Program-made: the position numbers and the translations under genes
Shown here: in pieces, positions 1 through 12,981 of the stretch
How positions within the stretch are numbered: position 1 is the first letter of the stretch
How the letters are laid out: each line of letters opens with the position of its first letter
Notes under the pieces: model-generated
The model's database searches: none
Told to the model about the DNA's origin: nothing
The model's input: only the letters and a program-made list of their open reading frames with translations
NCBI GenBank assembly: GCA_902806595.1
Contig: CADCXC010000005.1
Span: forward strand, 2,356,001-2,420,000
Direction: 5' to 3'
Origin: Pyrenopolyporus hunteri
Lineage: Eukaryota > Ascomycota > Sordariomycetes > Xylariales > Hypoxylaceae
DNA: 64,000 nucleotides

Positions 1-1002
1 ACAAAGAGGTCGGAAGGGGACAAATCATTTCCGTCCCGCGGATAGCAAACTTATACGCATTCCTCCGCATACTCATAAGGGAAGTATAAATTAGCAGCAT
101 TCGCTCTTCTCTTGAGCTTCTCTACCAACCAGTCGCTGCTTATCTGGACTTAAACCAGAGCTAAAGATAGAGCGTATAAACCTACCTAGGTCGTACCTAC
201 CCATTCACCATTTGATGACTAGCAGGTACCTAATCCGCCATCCTGCTAGTCTCGAGCTAAAATGTCTCTGGTACCTATGTGCGTTACCTAGGTACCTACC
301 TATATATATCAGGAGTGAATCTTCCTAACAAACTTCTCAAAACTGGCCAACTCATAACCCATTCGCAATAAGTTTCACCCCGTGTTATCTACCCGCTTAC
401 TTCACTACCTAGATGCCAACCCACCCTAGGAGGACTCAAGCAGCGAGTTACCAACCACAGGCCAACTAGAATATGGACCTCTACATGTAATCCAACCAGC
501 TAATACTGTATAAGGTACCCATAGTATTCGGTACATCCACGCTCAGGTTATGTAAGCACTACTTGATTGGATACAGTACAGACACATATCCAAAAGCAGT
601 CGCCTAGAGACGGGAACCTTAATTAATGCGGGGCCATACGTAGCCAGGTCCACGTACCTAGGTACCTTACCTCACATGTACATACCTACATGTACCTGGT
701 AGTCACTCTGATTTAAGTGAATTTCTCAAGATTCGAATTGCTGGAATTTTTGGGAATTTCATCAAACTTCAAGTTTGGGCCGTGGGAAACAAAACCAAGT
801 CACGGCTCAAACGTAGAACTACACACGAGCCTCTTGTCCAATTTCCCATTCAAATAACCCTCGCTGTTTATTTGTGCTCTCTCAATCCAAGCTTACCCAA
901 AACACATATCCTGCTATCACCAATTCCATACAATTGCTCCGTTTGCTCCCTGTTGCTCCCTGTTGCTCCCCTAAGGGAACAGTCCGAGGAAAGCCGGATG
1001 CG
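1..1002. other. Intergenic/upstream region of the Med2 gene
   Basis: I see no convincing coding region. The stretch is rich in the palindrome ACCTAGGT and its relatives (TACCTACC, GGTACC), for example near 185-205, 285-300 and 655-670. It presumably holds the promoter and 5' leader of the downstream Mediator gene. A tandem TGTTGCTCCC duplication lies at about 950-970, just before the start codon. Confidence 0.6.
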
Positions 1003-2357
1003 ATGGCGGCTCCAAAGCAAGATCCTATACAAGTCCTAGAGCAGATGTTCAATGAAGTTGTAGGTTATCTACTTATTTACCATGCGTATCCCTGAGCGGA
1101 GCGACGTAGCTCACAACGTCCCCCATAGTTGATACAAGCCGGGAAGCAACTCAAAGCGACTAGTAAGGATGGCGTAAGGAGCGCCGCTGCAAGCAACGCC
1201 ATACGCGCAAAGACATCAGACGCATTAGCGTCATATCACTACGCCTTGGACGACCTCGAGAGCGAGATTGTACGTCGTGCCTTTCTTATTTCACCCGGAC
1301 GCGTCCGGTCTAACATCTGCCACTTCAGACGAGAGCCAAGGCTGTCATCTTGCGAGATCTGGAGAAAATACGCACAGCCCGAGCTCCCGTGCCCACGCCT
1401 GTCCCGGCTCCGCAACCAGCGGCGCCGCCGGCACCGATGATGGAACTCCCCTCATCGGCAGCGCATACGATGAGCGTCCCGGCCTTTGCCCCTAAGCAAG
1501 AGACCAAGCCGGTTGCTCCTTTTCCCGACATGGGCATGGGCATGGGTATGTCTAACGACGTAGTGGACCTTACCATTAGCGAGAAGAAGCCGTCGCCACG
1601 AGTTCCGCCTGGTGCTTTCAGACCCGTGACCAAAGTCGCTCCGCCAGGAAAGGCCGACGTAAGGCCTTCGCCAAAGCAGCCGTCGAAACCAGCACCAAAA
1701 CCATCCCAACCCCCTAAGGTGACCCCGGTGCCCCCGCCACAGATCCCGCGGCTCCAGCCCCCTCAACCACCCGCTATAGGGCCGACTGCAGCGGCCCAAT
1801 CTCAATCAGCAGCGCTTAGTGCTCAACAAAGTCGGCCGGCTCAGGCTACGCCAGCAGCACAAGCAACTCAGGATGCTACCCTTAACGCCATGCTCGTGCC
1901 TACCAACGCTGCAGGAGGTGACATCAACCCGACAGGGGCGGGCAACGCGTCGGGGTTCACGGACATGCAATTCTCTGTCGCACCACCGAATACTGAGGCC
2001 TCAGGCGCGCCCCCGGCTCCAATGGCCGATTTTGGCCTATCAACATTCGCGCCGCAGGAGACAGGTAACGACGCCATGTCTCTGGACAACCCCAAGCCCG
2101 GAAATACCAACGCAGGGACCGCTCCAGCCGGTAACCAAAATAACGCCGCGGCACCTCAGCAGCAAAAAAAGGGGCAAGACAATAATAATGATACGAAATT
2201 CGATGATTTGTTTGACTTGGACAACAATAATGGTGGGACGGACAACATGTTCGACCTAGGAGAAGGCGGCGTTAACGACAGCACCTTCGACGACATGATG
2301 TACTTCAACAACGACGCAGACATGGCCCAGTTCGACGAGGCGTACTTCCTTCAGTAA
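1003..2357 (+). CDS. med2: Mediator of RNA polymerase II subunit 2 (Med2)
   Basis: Three exons join in frame: 1003-1059, 1129-1269 and 1329-2357, giving 408 residues. Donors are GTAGGT-like and GTACGT; acceptors are CATAG and TTCAG. Residues about 1-85 are helical and match the Med2 pattern. The phrase YHYALDDLESEI resembles the yeast Med2 segment FHGILDDLETSL, and is followed by a basic RDLEKI helix. The rest is Pro/Ala/Gln-rich and probably disordered. The C-terminus is acidic and Asn-rich with repeated FD-type motifs (DLFDLD, MFDLG, FDDMMYF), like an activator-contact tail. Med2 sits in the Mediator tail with Med3/Med15 and relays signals from activators to polymerase II in the nucleus. 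The family call rests on the short N-terminal similarity and overall architecture, so it is moderately sure. The start ATG at 1003 was chosen because exon 1 opens the helical domain. Confidence 0.62.
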
Positions 2358-4568
2358 CAAACCAGCTGACCGAATCGCACATCTATCATAACGAAGGGCT
2401 ATATTGGGCTAGCCGCCAATGGCCAAGCAGGGCGCGTCCGTCCTTATGTCAATCGCTATCAGGAAGTTTCACGTTCAACAGTATCTGGTTTCTCACCCTA
2501 TTTTAAGATGATAGTTGGGGGGCACTTGGAAGCGTATTATACTACGAATGCATGGACGATTATGGAAATTTAACGTTGGGTATCAAACGTTACTATTTTA
2601 AATATTGGCTAGTTTATTATTGCCCTGTCGGGCTTATATCTGAATAATCAAAACGGGGATGCGAGGGTGAACCTAAACCCATTTGAAGTTGATCGATACT
2701 AGGTAGATTTAGTTATAATCAGATGATCTTTCCCACCACATAACCCTTATTCGTATTTGGTGGTTATAGCCAAACGTAATGGATTAAGTGTACGGGTGGC
2801 AACGTGTATATCCTCCTGACATTCTCTACGGTAAGCCGCGATACCGACTCGTGGACCGGGTAATAAACATCGTCGCTCGGGTCAGCTACCTCATGGAGTG
2901 ATAAGTCCCTGAGACACAGGTAATGCACGAGGGAGGAGATGATAGCACGTAAATAGAATCTTTCTCCTACCAGCCAGTTTGATAATAGACACGATAAAGT
3001 AATGTCGGATGCGGCTCTCGATTTTAGATTCTACCTCTTCGCGATGGCCTCGAAAGATAAACCAGAAGATATAAGATATAGATAGGATAGATGCGAAAGC
3101 AAAATAGAAATTTGAAAAGGAAAAAGAGAGATTTAATTGAAAGATAAAATAAAATAAAATCTACAAAAAAGCTCGGAACTTGAATCGTCATCCCACAGAC
3201 ATTTGACCTGAACAAGTCTGGCCTCCTTGTTGCCGTGTCGAGGACTCGAACGCAAGACCTACGAAAAACCCCTCGAGGGGTTATTTCTATCCCTACTTCT
3301 TTGAAGGCTAAGCCGTGGCCATCCAACCTCGCCATCGCGGATCAGGGGTACTGGACTTGCTGTTCTTATGGTATATATGGCTAGGTACTTGCGGGCCTAG
3401 AGGGGAGAAAATGACTTGCCTGGCAACGGGCGTTGCTATGGGAGGGCGTGCTGCTGAGGGGGATATGCTACGTAGGTAGGTACCTTGCCCAGGTACTCTA
3501 GGTGCGTCGAGTGTTCCTAACTGGCTCTTGTGGCTCGTTGCTAGGCAGCTTATGGCTTGGTTATCGGCACTCTGTGGCCATTGGAATGGTGAAGCGCGAG
3601 TACTTAACTTATATCTGATCACGATGTGTTTGATAAACGCATTCCTCTAAATTTCCCTGCAACGAACGAGTAGTTACAAGGTCCTTGAGTGGCCGTTCCG
3701 ATCACGCTTCCGCAATACGATATATATTACCCCGAGGTCTTCCATAGAGTCTTATTCTCGATAGTCGGACAGCATAAAAAGCGTATATTCCACTTAGATA
3801 TTTCGACGTAGTCTTATGCAGGACCCCCCGAATCCCCTGAATCGACCGAATCGCCTAAACTGGTCGTTGTAAATTTCACGTGATTATCGTCTTCGAAGGA
3901 ATTATGTACCTAGGTAGTTAAGAGAAATAAATACGAGTTATTCACATATTTCTATTATTCAACAATTCGGAGGTGGGCTGAGAGGATTATATAGGGGCTG
4001 GCCACGTCATGTGGTTTAGGCAACCGTATTTCCATATATTTAACCAGGGCCGTGTCTCCCCACCTACTCGTGTAAGCTTCCGTTAACGATCATGATTAGC
4101 TCCTGTGGAAACCCGTTATCCATTTGTCTTCGACGTTTATGGGTATATCGTCCCCCTTCTCGGGCTCGCTCCAACGCTGAATACGATGGCTATACCTACT
4201 GCGGATGAGTAAGCTCAGCAGCAATGCTCATTATGGACCGCCTTAGTTTCTATCGCGCCTATATGTTAAGGTTGCAACTTGACCGTGCTTAACTTAACGA
4301 GATTACGGATTATATCCTTGCGAGAAAAGGGGTAGGGTTATCCAGCACATGAGAGGTCTCGAGGCGATGATCATTCTGGTCATGTTATCATGATATACTG
4401 TAGGTATAGTGCAGGTAAGCTATAATACTACAATACTACAGGAGTGAAATAAGGGGTATCAAAATCAAGCCCAACACACGCCAATTCTCGTTCCTATGCT
4501 ATCGACGATAAGCTTCGTCTCCCTCCTAAAAACGGTATTGTCCCTGTCCTCCGTTACCTAACTGAAAA
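2358..4568. other. Intergenic region with a tRNA-like sequence
   Basis: This 2.2 kb lies between the convergent Med2 and GH5 genes. I find no protein-like frame; the short open frames have low-complexity or frame-broken translations. ACCTAGGT-type palindromes occur near 3480 and 3907. A tRNA-like segment on the minus strand at about 3225-3345 is described separately. Confidence 0.55.
3225..3345 (-). repeat. tRNA-like (Ser/Leu-type) degenerate Pol III element
   Basis: On the minus strand a box-B-like sequence (GCGTTCGAGTCC) is preceded by a GGCCACGGCTTAG stretch resembling a D-arm and by a hairpin ACCCCTCGAGGGGTT placed like a long variable arm. A T6 run follows downstream near 3167-3172. The T-stem and acceptor stem do not pair, so I do not call a functional tRNA. 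It may be a decayed tRNA or a tRNA-derived short interspersed element. Confidence 0.25.
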
Positions 4569-5961
4569 TCACGGCCCCTGCGTAACCTGGAACATGGGCT
4601 GCAGCAGCTCCGGCACCTTCGCGTTCCTCAGGCCGACCCAGTTATTATCCAGCAAGCCCCAGCTCTCCTCGGCGCCGATGTTGCCCTCGCGGATATAATA
4701 CGAGCCCTGGACGGCCCAGAGCGCCCACTCGGCGTCGTTGCCGGTGATATACCCCCGCAGGCACTGGAAGTACGCGTCGTCGTCGTCGGACAGGCCGTCG
4801 TGCGGGCCGCCCGTCATGCCGAAGCCGAACTCGGACAGGATCAGGGGCGCGGTGAAGTCCCGGCCCTGCTCGAGGACGAAGCCGGCGAACAGGCCGTACA
4901 TCTCCTTGGTGAGGTCGCAGTTGCCCTTGGCGACGGCGAAGGTGACGGTGAAGGAGTAGGCGTGCCACTCCCAGACGTGCTTGCCGGCCCAGGCGCTCCA
5001 GTCGATGGTGCGGTTGAGGCGGATGTGCGTGAGGTCGGTGGCGCTCTGGGTGCCGCCCATGATGATCAGCAGCTCCGGGTTGGCCCCGTGCACCCTCTGC
5101 GCGCCCTGCGTCATGAAGTTGTACCAGTCCTCCCGCCCGTTGAGCCCCTGCAGCAGCCACTCCCGGATCTCGTTCCGCAGGCTCATCCCGATCACCCCCG
5201 GCTGCGAGACCGACCACGTCGCCATGCCCTGCAGCCCGTCGAGCCATTCCCCCGTCTTGAAGAACCGGCTGTTCATGTCGTTGTACCCGAACCCTTGGTC
5301 CCACCAGCCGTTGCCGTCGTCGATGCCGCCTGGGGTGTTTGTTAGCTTACTTTCTTCCGTCCTCGATATTTCTTGTTTCTTATTTATTTTCCTCTTGTCC
5401 ACTTTGAGAACACTAGGAGATTGGGGGGCGAAACAGGAGAGTTAGGAAATAAAGAGACTACTCACAGCACCAGCTAGCCTTACTAACATGATTATCCAGG
5501 ATCGTCATGACGCCCCTCTTCCAGAGGGCCGCGATGACCGCAGCAAAGACATCGCGGTTGCTCGTGCTGCCGGTGATGAACGGGTTCTTCTCGGCGACCC
5601 TGGCGTACAGGTTATTCATGTCGTTGACGTTGACGCCGGCCGCGTTGGCCGCGTTCACGAAGGAGTCGGCCACGCTGACGTCCGGGTGCAGGGCGTGGTC
5701 GATGGCGTACGTCAGCCGCACGCAGTTGAACCCCTGCTGGCTGATGAACTCGGCGATGTAGTCCACCGACTGCTTGTCCAGGCCCTCCGGCAGGTTGGTC
5801 TCCTGGTGCCCTGCCCAGTTCACGCAGCGCAGCTTCACGCGCTGCCCGTCCGCGTCGATGATCCAGCGCGACGAGGTCGAGAGCGGTAGCTTCACGGCGG
5901 AGACGAGCGCCGCGGGGAGCACGGTGGTGCTAAGCACCGTGAGGAGCGTGGATAGCTTCAT
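4569..5961 (-). CDS. Secreted glycoside hydrolase family 5 (cellulase-like)
   Basis: Two exons (5961-5466 and 5329-4569) are joined across a GTGAGT/CCCCAG intron with a GCTAAC branch site, giving 418 residues. Residues 1-22 form a signal peptide with a hydrophobic core ending in VSA. The (beta/alpha)8 GH5 signatures follow: RCVNWAGH near residue 45, FNCVRLTY near 96, and DGNGWW straddling the splice. The general acid/base is E219 in SLRNEIRE and the nucleophile is E332 in LILSEFGFG. Family members hydrolyse beta-1,4 glucans or related polysaccharides outside the cell; the exact substrate cannot be read from sequence. The length is normal and no carbohydrate-binding module is seen. No co-clustered hydrolase lies nearby. 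Confidence 0.9.
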
Positions 5962-8879
5962 CTTGGGGGTGTTATGCTCGACCAGGCCAGGTTAGATCAG
6001 GTTGGACGAAGAGCAAGGCTCGAGCCTATGTGTGTGCCGTGGGACAGCACTGGCTTTGTACGGCTATGCTACGAATACGCTTAAGGGTAGTGGTGGTGGT
6101 GGTGGAGGTTGCAACACAGCACGACACCGACGTCACTTAAGCGAGCAGATCGAGCGGCACACAGCCAAAAAAGCCTAGACGAAAATGCGATCTGCATTGC
6201 GGGAACGGCTGTATATAACGAACAACAGGAATACCCGGCGCAGCACGAGAAAGGAAAAAAAAAAAAAAGGAACGTGGACTCGTTGGGCGCAAGGAGTGGC
6301 GTCACGTATACGACTTCCCAGGCGCCGGGTTCGACGAACGACATGCGTGCGTGCCCCTCACCGGGAAAGCCTGGCTCTTCCCGCGTCGAGACTTACCTGA
6401 CCTGGCCCTGATCCTGACCTACCTGACTTGCACATACCAAGCACGACTGACCTTCCCGATCGAACACACAGACGATGGGTCATGACCAACGGTACCCCGA
6501 CCCCAGGGCAACGGAGAAAGGTTCTCGGCCACGAGATCGGTCGAGGCCGAGACCACGCAACCAACCAGACTATCTGGGGGTTGAAGGAAAGAAAAGCGTG
6601 CCTGACCCAATGGGAGGCCCCCTCGCAGCATCCAAGATCAGGGACAAGACGGGGGGACTCGTCAGAAGCGATTATTTTATTTCCTCCGGCGCAAATCAAC
6701 CGTCACAACCACTACACCATGCTGCGTGTACGGTAGGGTTAGCGCCTGTGGGGATGGGGGATCTGCCGAGCCTTGTGCATAACACATATCATATTGCGAG
6801 CATTACGGGCTGTAAATCACTCTCGTCCAGCGATCGCCCGTGGGCCAGGGTTCCAGCCAGTTCAGGGCCAGGAACAAAATGGATCTAGCTACCTACCTAG
6901 ATAGCAGATCAGAGATAGCTGGGTATGTATGTATGTATGTACCAACCTAGCTGTGCAGGGGACGGCGCGTTAAAAAAAAAAAAACAAAAAAACAAGATCT
7001 ATGTGTCCCGTCAACTTTGTGGTAGTGGCAGGTTGCGCCGTCACGACCGAGACAGGGGTCTCATAATAGGGGACCGCATGACGGCGGCGTGTGATTGGGC
7101 CGTTTACTATTCGACGGGGAGCGAGTTGGAGGAGGAGAGGAGAGAGGAGAACACAGCGAAGGTGGAGATTTTTTTTGGGGGAAGAGGCCGAGACGGGCAA
7201 GTACTATAATATTATTTCTGTCCGTCTATACTATGGGTGTTGGGGGGGATTTTGCCCGGATTCGCCAGGGGGATTTTGATTTTTCTTGTTTCCTTGCCCC
7301 CAGGTGCTTGCTTGCTTGCTTTTGTTTGGGTGGCTGATAAAACGAATTCTCCGGCCGGTCACATACATACACGCTCCCTCTCACACTGCCTGCTTGGTGG
7401 CTTGCCGTATCGTACATAGGGGAAGAAGGAATACTACAGCCGACGAGCGAAGGTAACCGGGGATGTTAGGTAAACGCAGAGAGGTATGTAATGCCACTCG
7501 GTGAAATAGAAAGTCTGGTTGGCTCGTTAGCCCGCTTTTGCATCGTTGCATCGTTGCATCGAAGCGTAACCCTCCGTCCTCTTACCTATTCACCCCACCG
7601 AAGCTGGGGGACCCGGCATTGGAAGCTGCGCTGTTCGCATCACCTGGCTTCGCCCGCGGTGCGCCCGAATCGCCATCTGATAGGACGAGACCCGGCTGAC
7701 CTACCTGAACGCGCCTAGCGAGTGATAACCTAAATCTGACCGCCGACTGGTAAGTTCCGACCAAGACTAATATCCGCGCCGACCCTTTAGGAAATTTTGC
7801 CCTTTTTCTTTCCTCTTTTTTTTTTCCATGTGAAATTACAAACACCGCGGTGGGTCAGCCGGTTGGATGCTACCGCGGAAAAAGGGGGTTGTTGTTAGTT
7901 TCTTCCTTTTCCATACCCTAGGTAGGTAACTATTATTCTATAACAGACTTGACAGCTACCTTAGTATATACCAAGGCTGTTGGGAAAATAGTGGGAATGG
8001 TTTGCGATTGATACTAGTTCATGCGATTTTCGCACCTCCAGTGTTTTGCGGCCCGGGAATAATTACATACCTACCTAAGTACTTACCTAGTGCCCAAGCT
8101 ACGCCGCAGGTTAGCCTCCGACTCTCTTTTCGGATCGACGAAGCTATTTTAGGTAGTTCCCTAAACACGTAGGAGTGTCGGGAGCACTATGTATAGGTCG
8201 GTTTTAGCCTCGATCCTAACAGCGTAGTGCGGCGTGGTCGATACATATCCGTCATATCGTCTAATCTGTTGGTAGACAGTTGAATTCTAAGTACATAGTG
8301 GTAAAAGGATCATCCTCAAGTCCTCGTCCACGAAAACGGACATCCGTAGCGTATGTCACTTGGCTTGTTGACACTCGACATCCCTATCGGTTTCGGCCCG
8401 TAATATCGATAGTTCGGACTTCAACGGAGAACGCGAAGCTAGTAACCGGACGACTTGGAACTTGATCTGCCGAGTTGAGCCAAACGCGGCGCAACATCTG
8501 AAAATGGCCTCACATAAGCTACACAAGCAACTACCGCGACCGAAGCTTTCTGAGAACTGTATTATATTAGGTAATATAGTAGTAGCACACAACATTGCAC
8601 CGCAATCCCTGATGGTCCCGATACTAAGCTGTGCAACTCTTGTATTATCATGCCGCGGAGCACGTGTATGCTTGAATGCTTCCTGTATCGTAACACGTCG
8701 TTAAGAGTGTCATCCTCCCGTTTTTGGTGTGGGTATACGAGATGCGCTCCTAGCTCTCGTAGTACTGAGATAGTCTGGTGCTAATCCGCGCGTGCCTGAA
8801 CTGTGTCCCACGTTCCAAATGCAGTCTCGCCGTGTAGCTCCTAAGGGTATCACAAAAAACAATAGCTTGATGGGCGGGA
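5962..8879. other. Gene-free region between the GH5 and tandem-PH genes
   Basis: These 2.9 kb hold no frame I would call a gene. They include a GGTGGTGGT tract at about 6090-6106, poly-A runs at about 6247-6268 and 6973-6984, a TATG microsatellite at about 6923-6940, and a CTTG microsatellite at about 7307-7322. The first few hundred bases should be the GH5 promoter. The part near 8880 is the 3' side of the PH-domain gene. Confidence 0.55.
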
Positions 8880-10240
8880 TTATAATGCTTGCTGGGGCGC
8901 CACGTTCCCCGAGGCGGCCGCGCGGGCCTCCAACTCCCTCCGCTTGGAAATCAGGCTCTTGAAGGCGCCTAGGCATTGGACGAGCGACTCCTCGTCGTGC
9001 GCGCAGAAGCGGTAAGTCTTCTCGTCCGTGATGACCTGAAAGCAGTGCGCCTTGGTCTTGCTGACCGGGTCAATATCTACAACGTTGACGATGCCCGCCA
9101 GAGATAAAATGAAAGAGGCCTTGTACTCGGACTCGTTTTTGTAGAGAATAAGATTTCGCGGCCGCAAGACGGCCCAACGGTTCTTCCATTGCTTCACGCC
9201 GCGCTTGCTGTTAAGGAGCCAGAGCCATCCCTGCCAGACGACGCGATCCGGATCGTTCTCGATATTAAGTCCGCTCAGCTGACTCGCATTCCTATTGCCT
9301 AGTATTGGGCGGTCGTTCGAACCGGCTTCTATTTGCGTCCCCGACGTAGTTGGCGATCGAGCGGTGAGGCTCTCGATAGAGGCACCGTGCGGCTGCTGCC
9401 CCTCGTTGTCAGATATGTCCGAATGCGAAGCCAGTTCATTTCCGGATAGTCCAGAGTAATCATGATGCGAAAGTCTTCTCGCTGTCGACGGCGCGGATCT
9501 GGATGCTCTGGGATCGATGGGTTCGGGCGAGCTTGATAATGGTCTTTCGCTATCGGGTGGCATGCTCCGCGCCGCCCCGGACCCGTTCTGCAGCATACCA
9601 ACAGGCGCAAAGGTCTGCCGGCGCACAATGGGGCTGGCGAGGAACATCTCTTCCTCCTCTTCCTCGATTCTCGCATCTTTTCTGATTAGGTCGACCCACT
9701 CCTGCGCATCTTTCAGGCTCGGTGCCTCGAAGTGGTAGTTCCGAGCCGGCGAGAAGAGGCCGAAGAGGTTGTGGCGCTTATTCTTAGGATCCTTCAGAAG
9801 CGTGACGGCGGAGAGCTCCGAAGTGTAGAGCTTGTGTCGAAGCTTGCTCTCCTTATCCGTCTTGTATATCGAGAGGGCGTTGGGCCGAAGGACCAGGTAA
9901 ACCGACTTCCAGGCCTACGCAGGGCTACTGTTCAGCACACGGACGACGCGGATAGACAATGGGTTACCTAGGCAGGCAGGTGTAAAATCTAACGGTCACT
10001 CACCTTGGTCTTCTGAGTCCGCTTCTGGACGTAACCGGACTTGAGAACGCGATCGAACTCAAAGCTCCCATTCTGGTTGACCGGACTAGCTAATGGTAAG
10101 ACAATCTGGTTCCGTAGGCGGTTGACTTGTGTATTTGCGGGCGCTGCCATCGCGGAAGGAGGAATGCTAAGCGTCGCGCCGCGACTTGGCATATTAATTT
10201 GTGGTAAGTCTTGAGGGCTCTGCGTCGCAGTCTCGGCCAT
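8880..10240 (-). CDS. Tandem PH-domain protein (Opy1-like)
   Basis: Exons 10240-10004 and 9914-8880 are joined by a GTGAGT...GTAG intron, giving 423 residues. The first PH domain (about 63-180) spans the splice: SGYVQKRTQKTK is followed by AWKSVYLVLRPNALSIYK and ends in an AQEWVDLIRKDARI helix. The second PH domain (about 300-405) starts WQGWLWLLNSKRGVKQWKNRW and ends with a helix containing LGAFKSLISKRRELEARA. Between them is an acidic, Ser-rich linker of about 110 residues. Two PH domains and little else is the architecture of yeast Opy1, a phosphoinositide sensor at the plasma membrane that affects PI4P 5-kinase. The orthology is inferred from architecture. The ATG lies in a good context about 10 nt downstream of a purine-rich leader. 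Confidence 0.8.
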
Positions 10241-11721
10241 GGTTGGAAACTAAGGAAGAGAATCGAACGGAACGGGTTTGGGTAATTTGCGTATGCAAGT
10301 AGGTAGTTGTGTGACTGTCGTCGGAAATTAGATTAACACGGTCGACCTCAGGGCTGAATCACGAAATAAATATGGCGCGTTGCTGATAGTCGGAGATCGT
10401 ATCTGGATCGTAATGCCAGGGGGGCAAGTAGAGTGGATTAAAGTCGGAGCAGCTGGAGCTGGAGGTGGAAAACACGACTCATTGCTGAGCAACCGAAAGT
10501 CACAGCGTGTATTAACTTTGTTGACCGAACCGTGCGGAAGTCCAAGCAAGAATAGAATTAGACTAAGGTGTAAAAAGGTTACGGTCACGGGCGAAGCCAC
10601 GAAGCCTCAAGTTCGAAAGTATTGCGAAAGGGAAGGTGTTAAAAAGAAGGGATTAGAATCGGACGCGATCGTAGCCAATAACCAATGACCAATGACCAAT
10701 CAGGCTTTTGGGGGGAGGTGTGTCGGGAATGCCCCTCGACCGATCAATCAACAAGAAGGGTGAGGATTACGGCTCAATGCAAGTCGGTCGTCCAGGAATG
10801 GAATAGATTGCTGCAATGGCTTATTTTTCGTTCTTTTTCGTTATTGGCAAATCAGAAGACGTATTAAATTATTCCAGAACCGCAGGGTCGCCACAAAAGA
10901 AACGCAGAAGTGCGGAAGTGCGAGGTGCAAAATAGAACCCTTAAAAAATCGGGACGAAAATAGAATGGACGAGCGAGAAGAATTTCGGAGCAAAAAAAAA
11001 GTTGGGTTGAAACTTTCGGGGTGTGATCGAATATAATAAACAACAAAGGAAAATAAAAGGTTCCCTTGGTAAATAGTACGTTAGAAGATAACACTTGGTC
11101 CCTTGGTCTGAGTTTCCTCGAGAAATGATGGAGATGATGATGGAGTCCGTTTCCACGATTACCGTAAAATTAACCATAGTACCATTACCTAGCTAATATT
11201 ATAGTGCTACCAGCTCTCACCCTCCCCCAGTCGCACAGGCGCCGCCTTCCTGGATCCCCTACCTGTTTATACCCTTCGTACCCCGGGTAATAAGCTTCTC
11301 TAACGTTACGCAAAGACCAGGTTGTTTCAGGAACTGCCGGACACTAACACCCAACTGGACCTAACTGATCTCTAGAATGATCCGCGTGACGCTGTTAGAT
11401 GAGGCTGATGACTGCTGAATGTGGCTTTACATGCTACGCTCCCCAATCACGGGCTGCGTACCGCTGCTAACGATATGCGCCATTACGTATGCAGATCCTA
11501 CACGTACCAGGCGCATTAGGTACGTACCCATGTAAAAACCCTCGTCTCTCCGCGTCTCCCGAATTCTGGTTACGGATTATCGAGTAAAATATCTCAACAT
11601 TAATATATACCTAGGTACCTACATGATATACTTCAACAATAGCAATATCGTGTCTAAGCATAAGAAGATATAATGCAGCAATGTAACAATGCATACGTAT
11701 TTACAATGCGACATTCACCCA
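10241..11721. other. Promoter side of the PH gene and gene-free DNA
   Basis: No recognisable gene. A tandem repeat CCAATGACCAATGACCAAT lies at about 10681-10699, giving several CCAAT boxes in a row. This is plausible as a CCAAT-binding-factor target in the upstream region of the minus-strand PH gene. An ACCTAGGTACCTAC motif lies near 11610. Confidence 0.45.
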
Positions 11722-12102
11722 CTACCCCGTGTGCTGCCCCGCGCCAGCCGGCTTCTCCTTATGCACCCGCGGTTCCCGACCCTCCCCGGATTTCGACTCG
11801 GGTCCCTCGGACCTGACGCCAGTCGATTTGCTGGGGCTCGGCTGCGGATCCGGCTGCTTCGCCGGATGACCGCGGTCCTCCCCCGACGTCGTCTTCGTCG
11901 CTTGCTTATGGTGCCCCTCTTTCTGCTCTTCTTCGGGATCGTTTGATTTCTTCGTCTGGTCGGCTATTATAGAGGTGCGGATCGAGCTTGATGTGAACGG
12001 CGCGCAAGGCGTGTAACGAGAGGCGAGGGTGTTGTGGAGGTAAGTCTGGTGGTAGCCATTCCGACACCGGCTTAGTCGGGGGAGCCTGGGGACCGTATTC
12101 AT
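11722..12102 (-). CDS. Small conserved mitochondrial-type protein, function unknown
   Basis: Single exon of 126 residues starting at 12102. An in-frame ATG exists 30 codons upstream, but the downstream one begins an Arg-rich, acid-free presequence (RLPRLSRCRNGYHQT) typical of mitochondrial import. The C-terminal half is charged and probably disordered. It includes a HPAKQPDPQPSPSKSTG stretch that I recognise as the hallmark of a widespread family of short uncharacterised fungal proteins. No enzymatic motif is visible. Mitochondrial location is inferred from the presequence only. Confidence 0.6.
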   Translation of the reverse strand: MNTVPRLPRLSRCRNGYHQTYLHNTLASRYTPCAPFTSSSIRTSIIADQTKKSNDPEEEQKEGHHKQATKTTSGEDRGHPAKQPDPQPSPSKSTGVRSEGPESKSGEGREPRVHKEKPAGAGQHTG

Positions 12103-12981
12103 GTTTGGCTGTCTGGTGAGTGATAATATGTAGGCTCGATGTGAATTTCTCAACCTCTCCTGATTGTTTGGGGTTAGGGGAAATTTGAGCAACGAAATAA
12201 GTACACAGGTGAGGTCATGAGGCTCGTTAGATAAGATTCAAGCCAATACAAAGTAAACGATTCTATGTAATTTCCACGTCATGACATCGTAACCATCCGA
12301 TCTGTGCTCCCCAGCTTCTAGAGTGGATCTCTGGGCACTTGTTCTACGGATCTGGTGACACCATCCACCCTAAGATTTTCAGCTACATTACAGACGTACA
12401 CTTCGACCTAGCTTACGAGTAGCGTGTGAACTATATTGGGTTCTTAGCAGATGAGCTGGGAATGCATAACCGTGCGAAGGAGATGAATTGCGAAAAAGAC
12501 GATAGACGTTATATCTTATATAGGTACTTTTGTAAATACTGAGCGTGTATATAGACGAAAGTACATAAATAACTATATGTAATTTCCTATCTCTACACGA
12601 GAATCCCAGGATATGCTCATGTCATATTCGACAGTCATCTTTACAAAATAAAAGGCCGTTGCTAAGTATGAAATAAGGAGCAGGGTAAGAATAGTTGAGT
12701 ATTGTGAACGACAAGTGAAATGATATAAGGGTAAACAATGCCACCTAGATATTCTATTCTAAACCTATACAGGGGTATCATTCCTATCCTCTTGTCATTG
12801 TCCAGTGTCCAGCCTCCAGCATATACACGGCGGTCGCCCATACCAACTTCTACTCTTCCTATTTCCCTATCTCCTTATGCCCTCACCTGCCCACGTATCC
12901 AAGTGTACACACAATCTTACATCCCGCCCCATTCCCAGACCCCCTAAACTCCAACTACAGCAATGCCAACAAGAACACCAC
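12103..12981. other. Gene-free region downstream of IRS4
   Basis: No convincing gene. It probably holds the IRS4 3' UTR and the promoter of the small mitochondrial protein. It could also hold a short last exon of IRS4, because that gene's stop codon overlaps a consensus splice donor. Confidence 0.45.

Noticed and set aside
3225..3345. Functional tRNA-Leu/Ser on the minus strand
   Set aside because: A variable-arm-like hairpin and box B are visible, but acceptor and T-stems do not pair.
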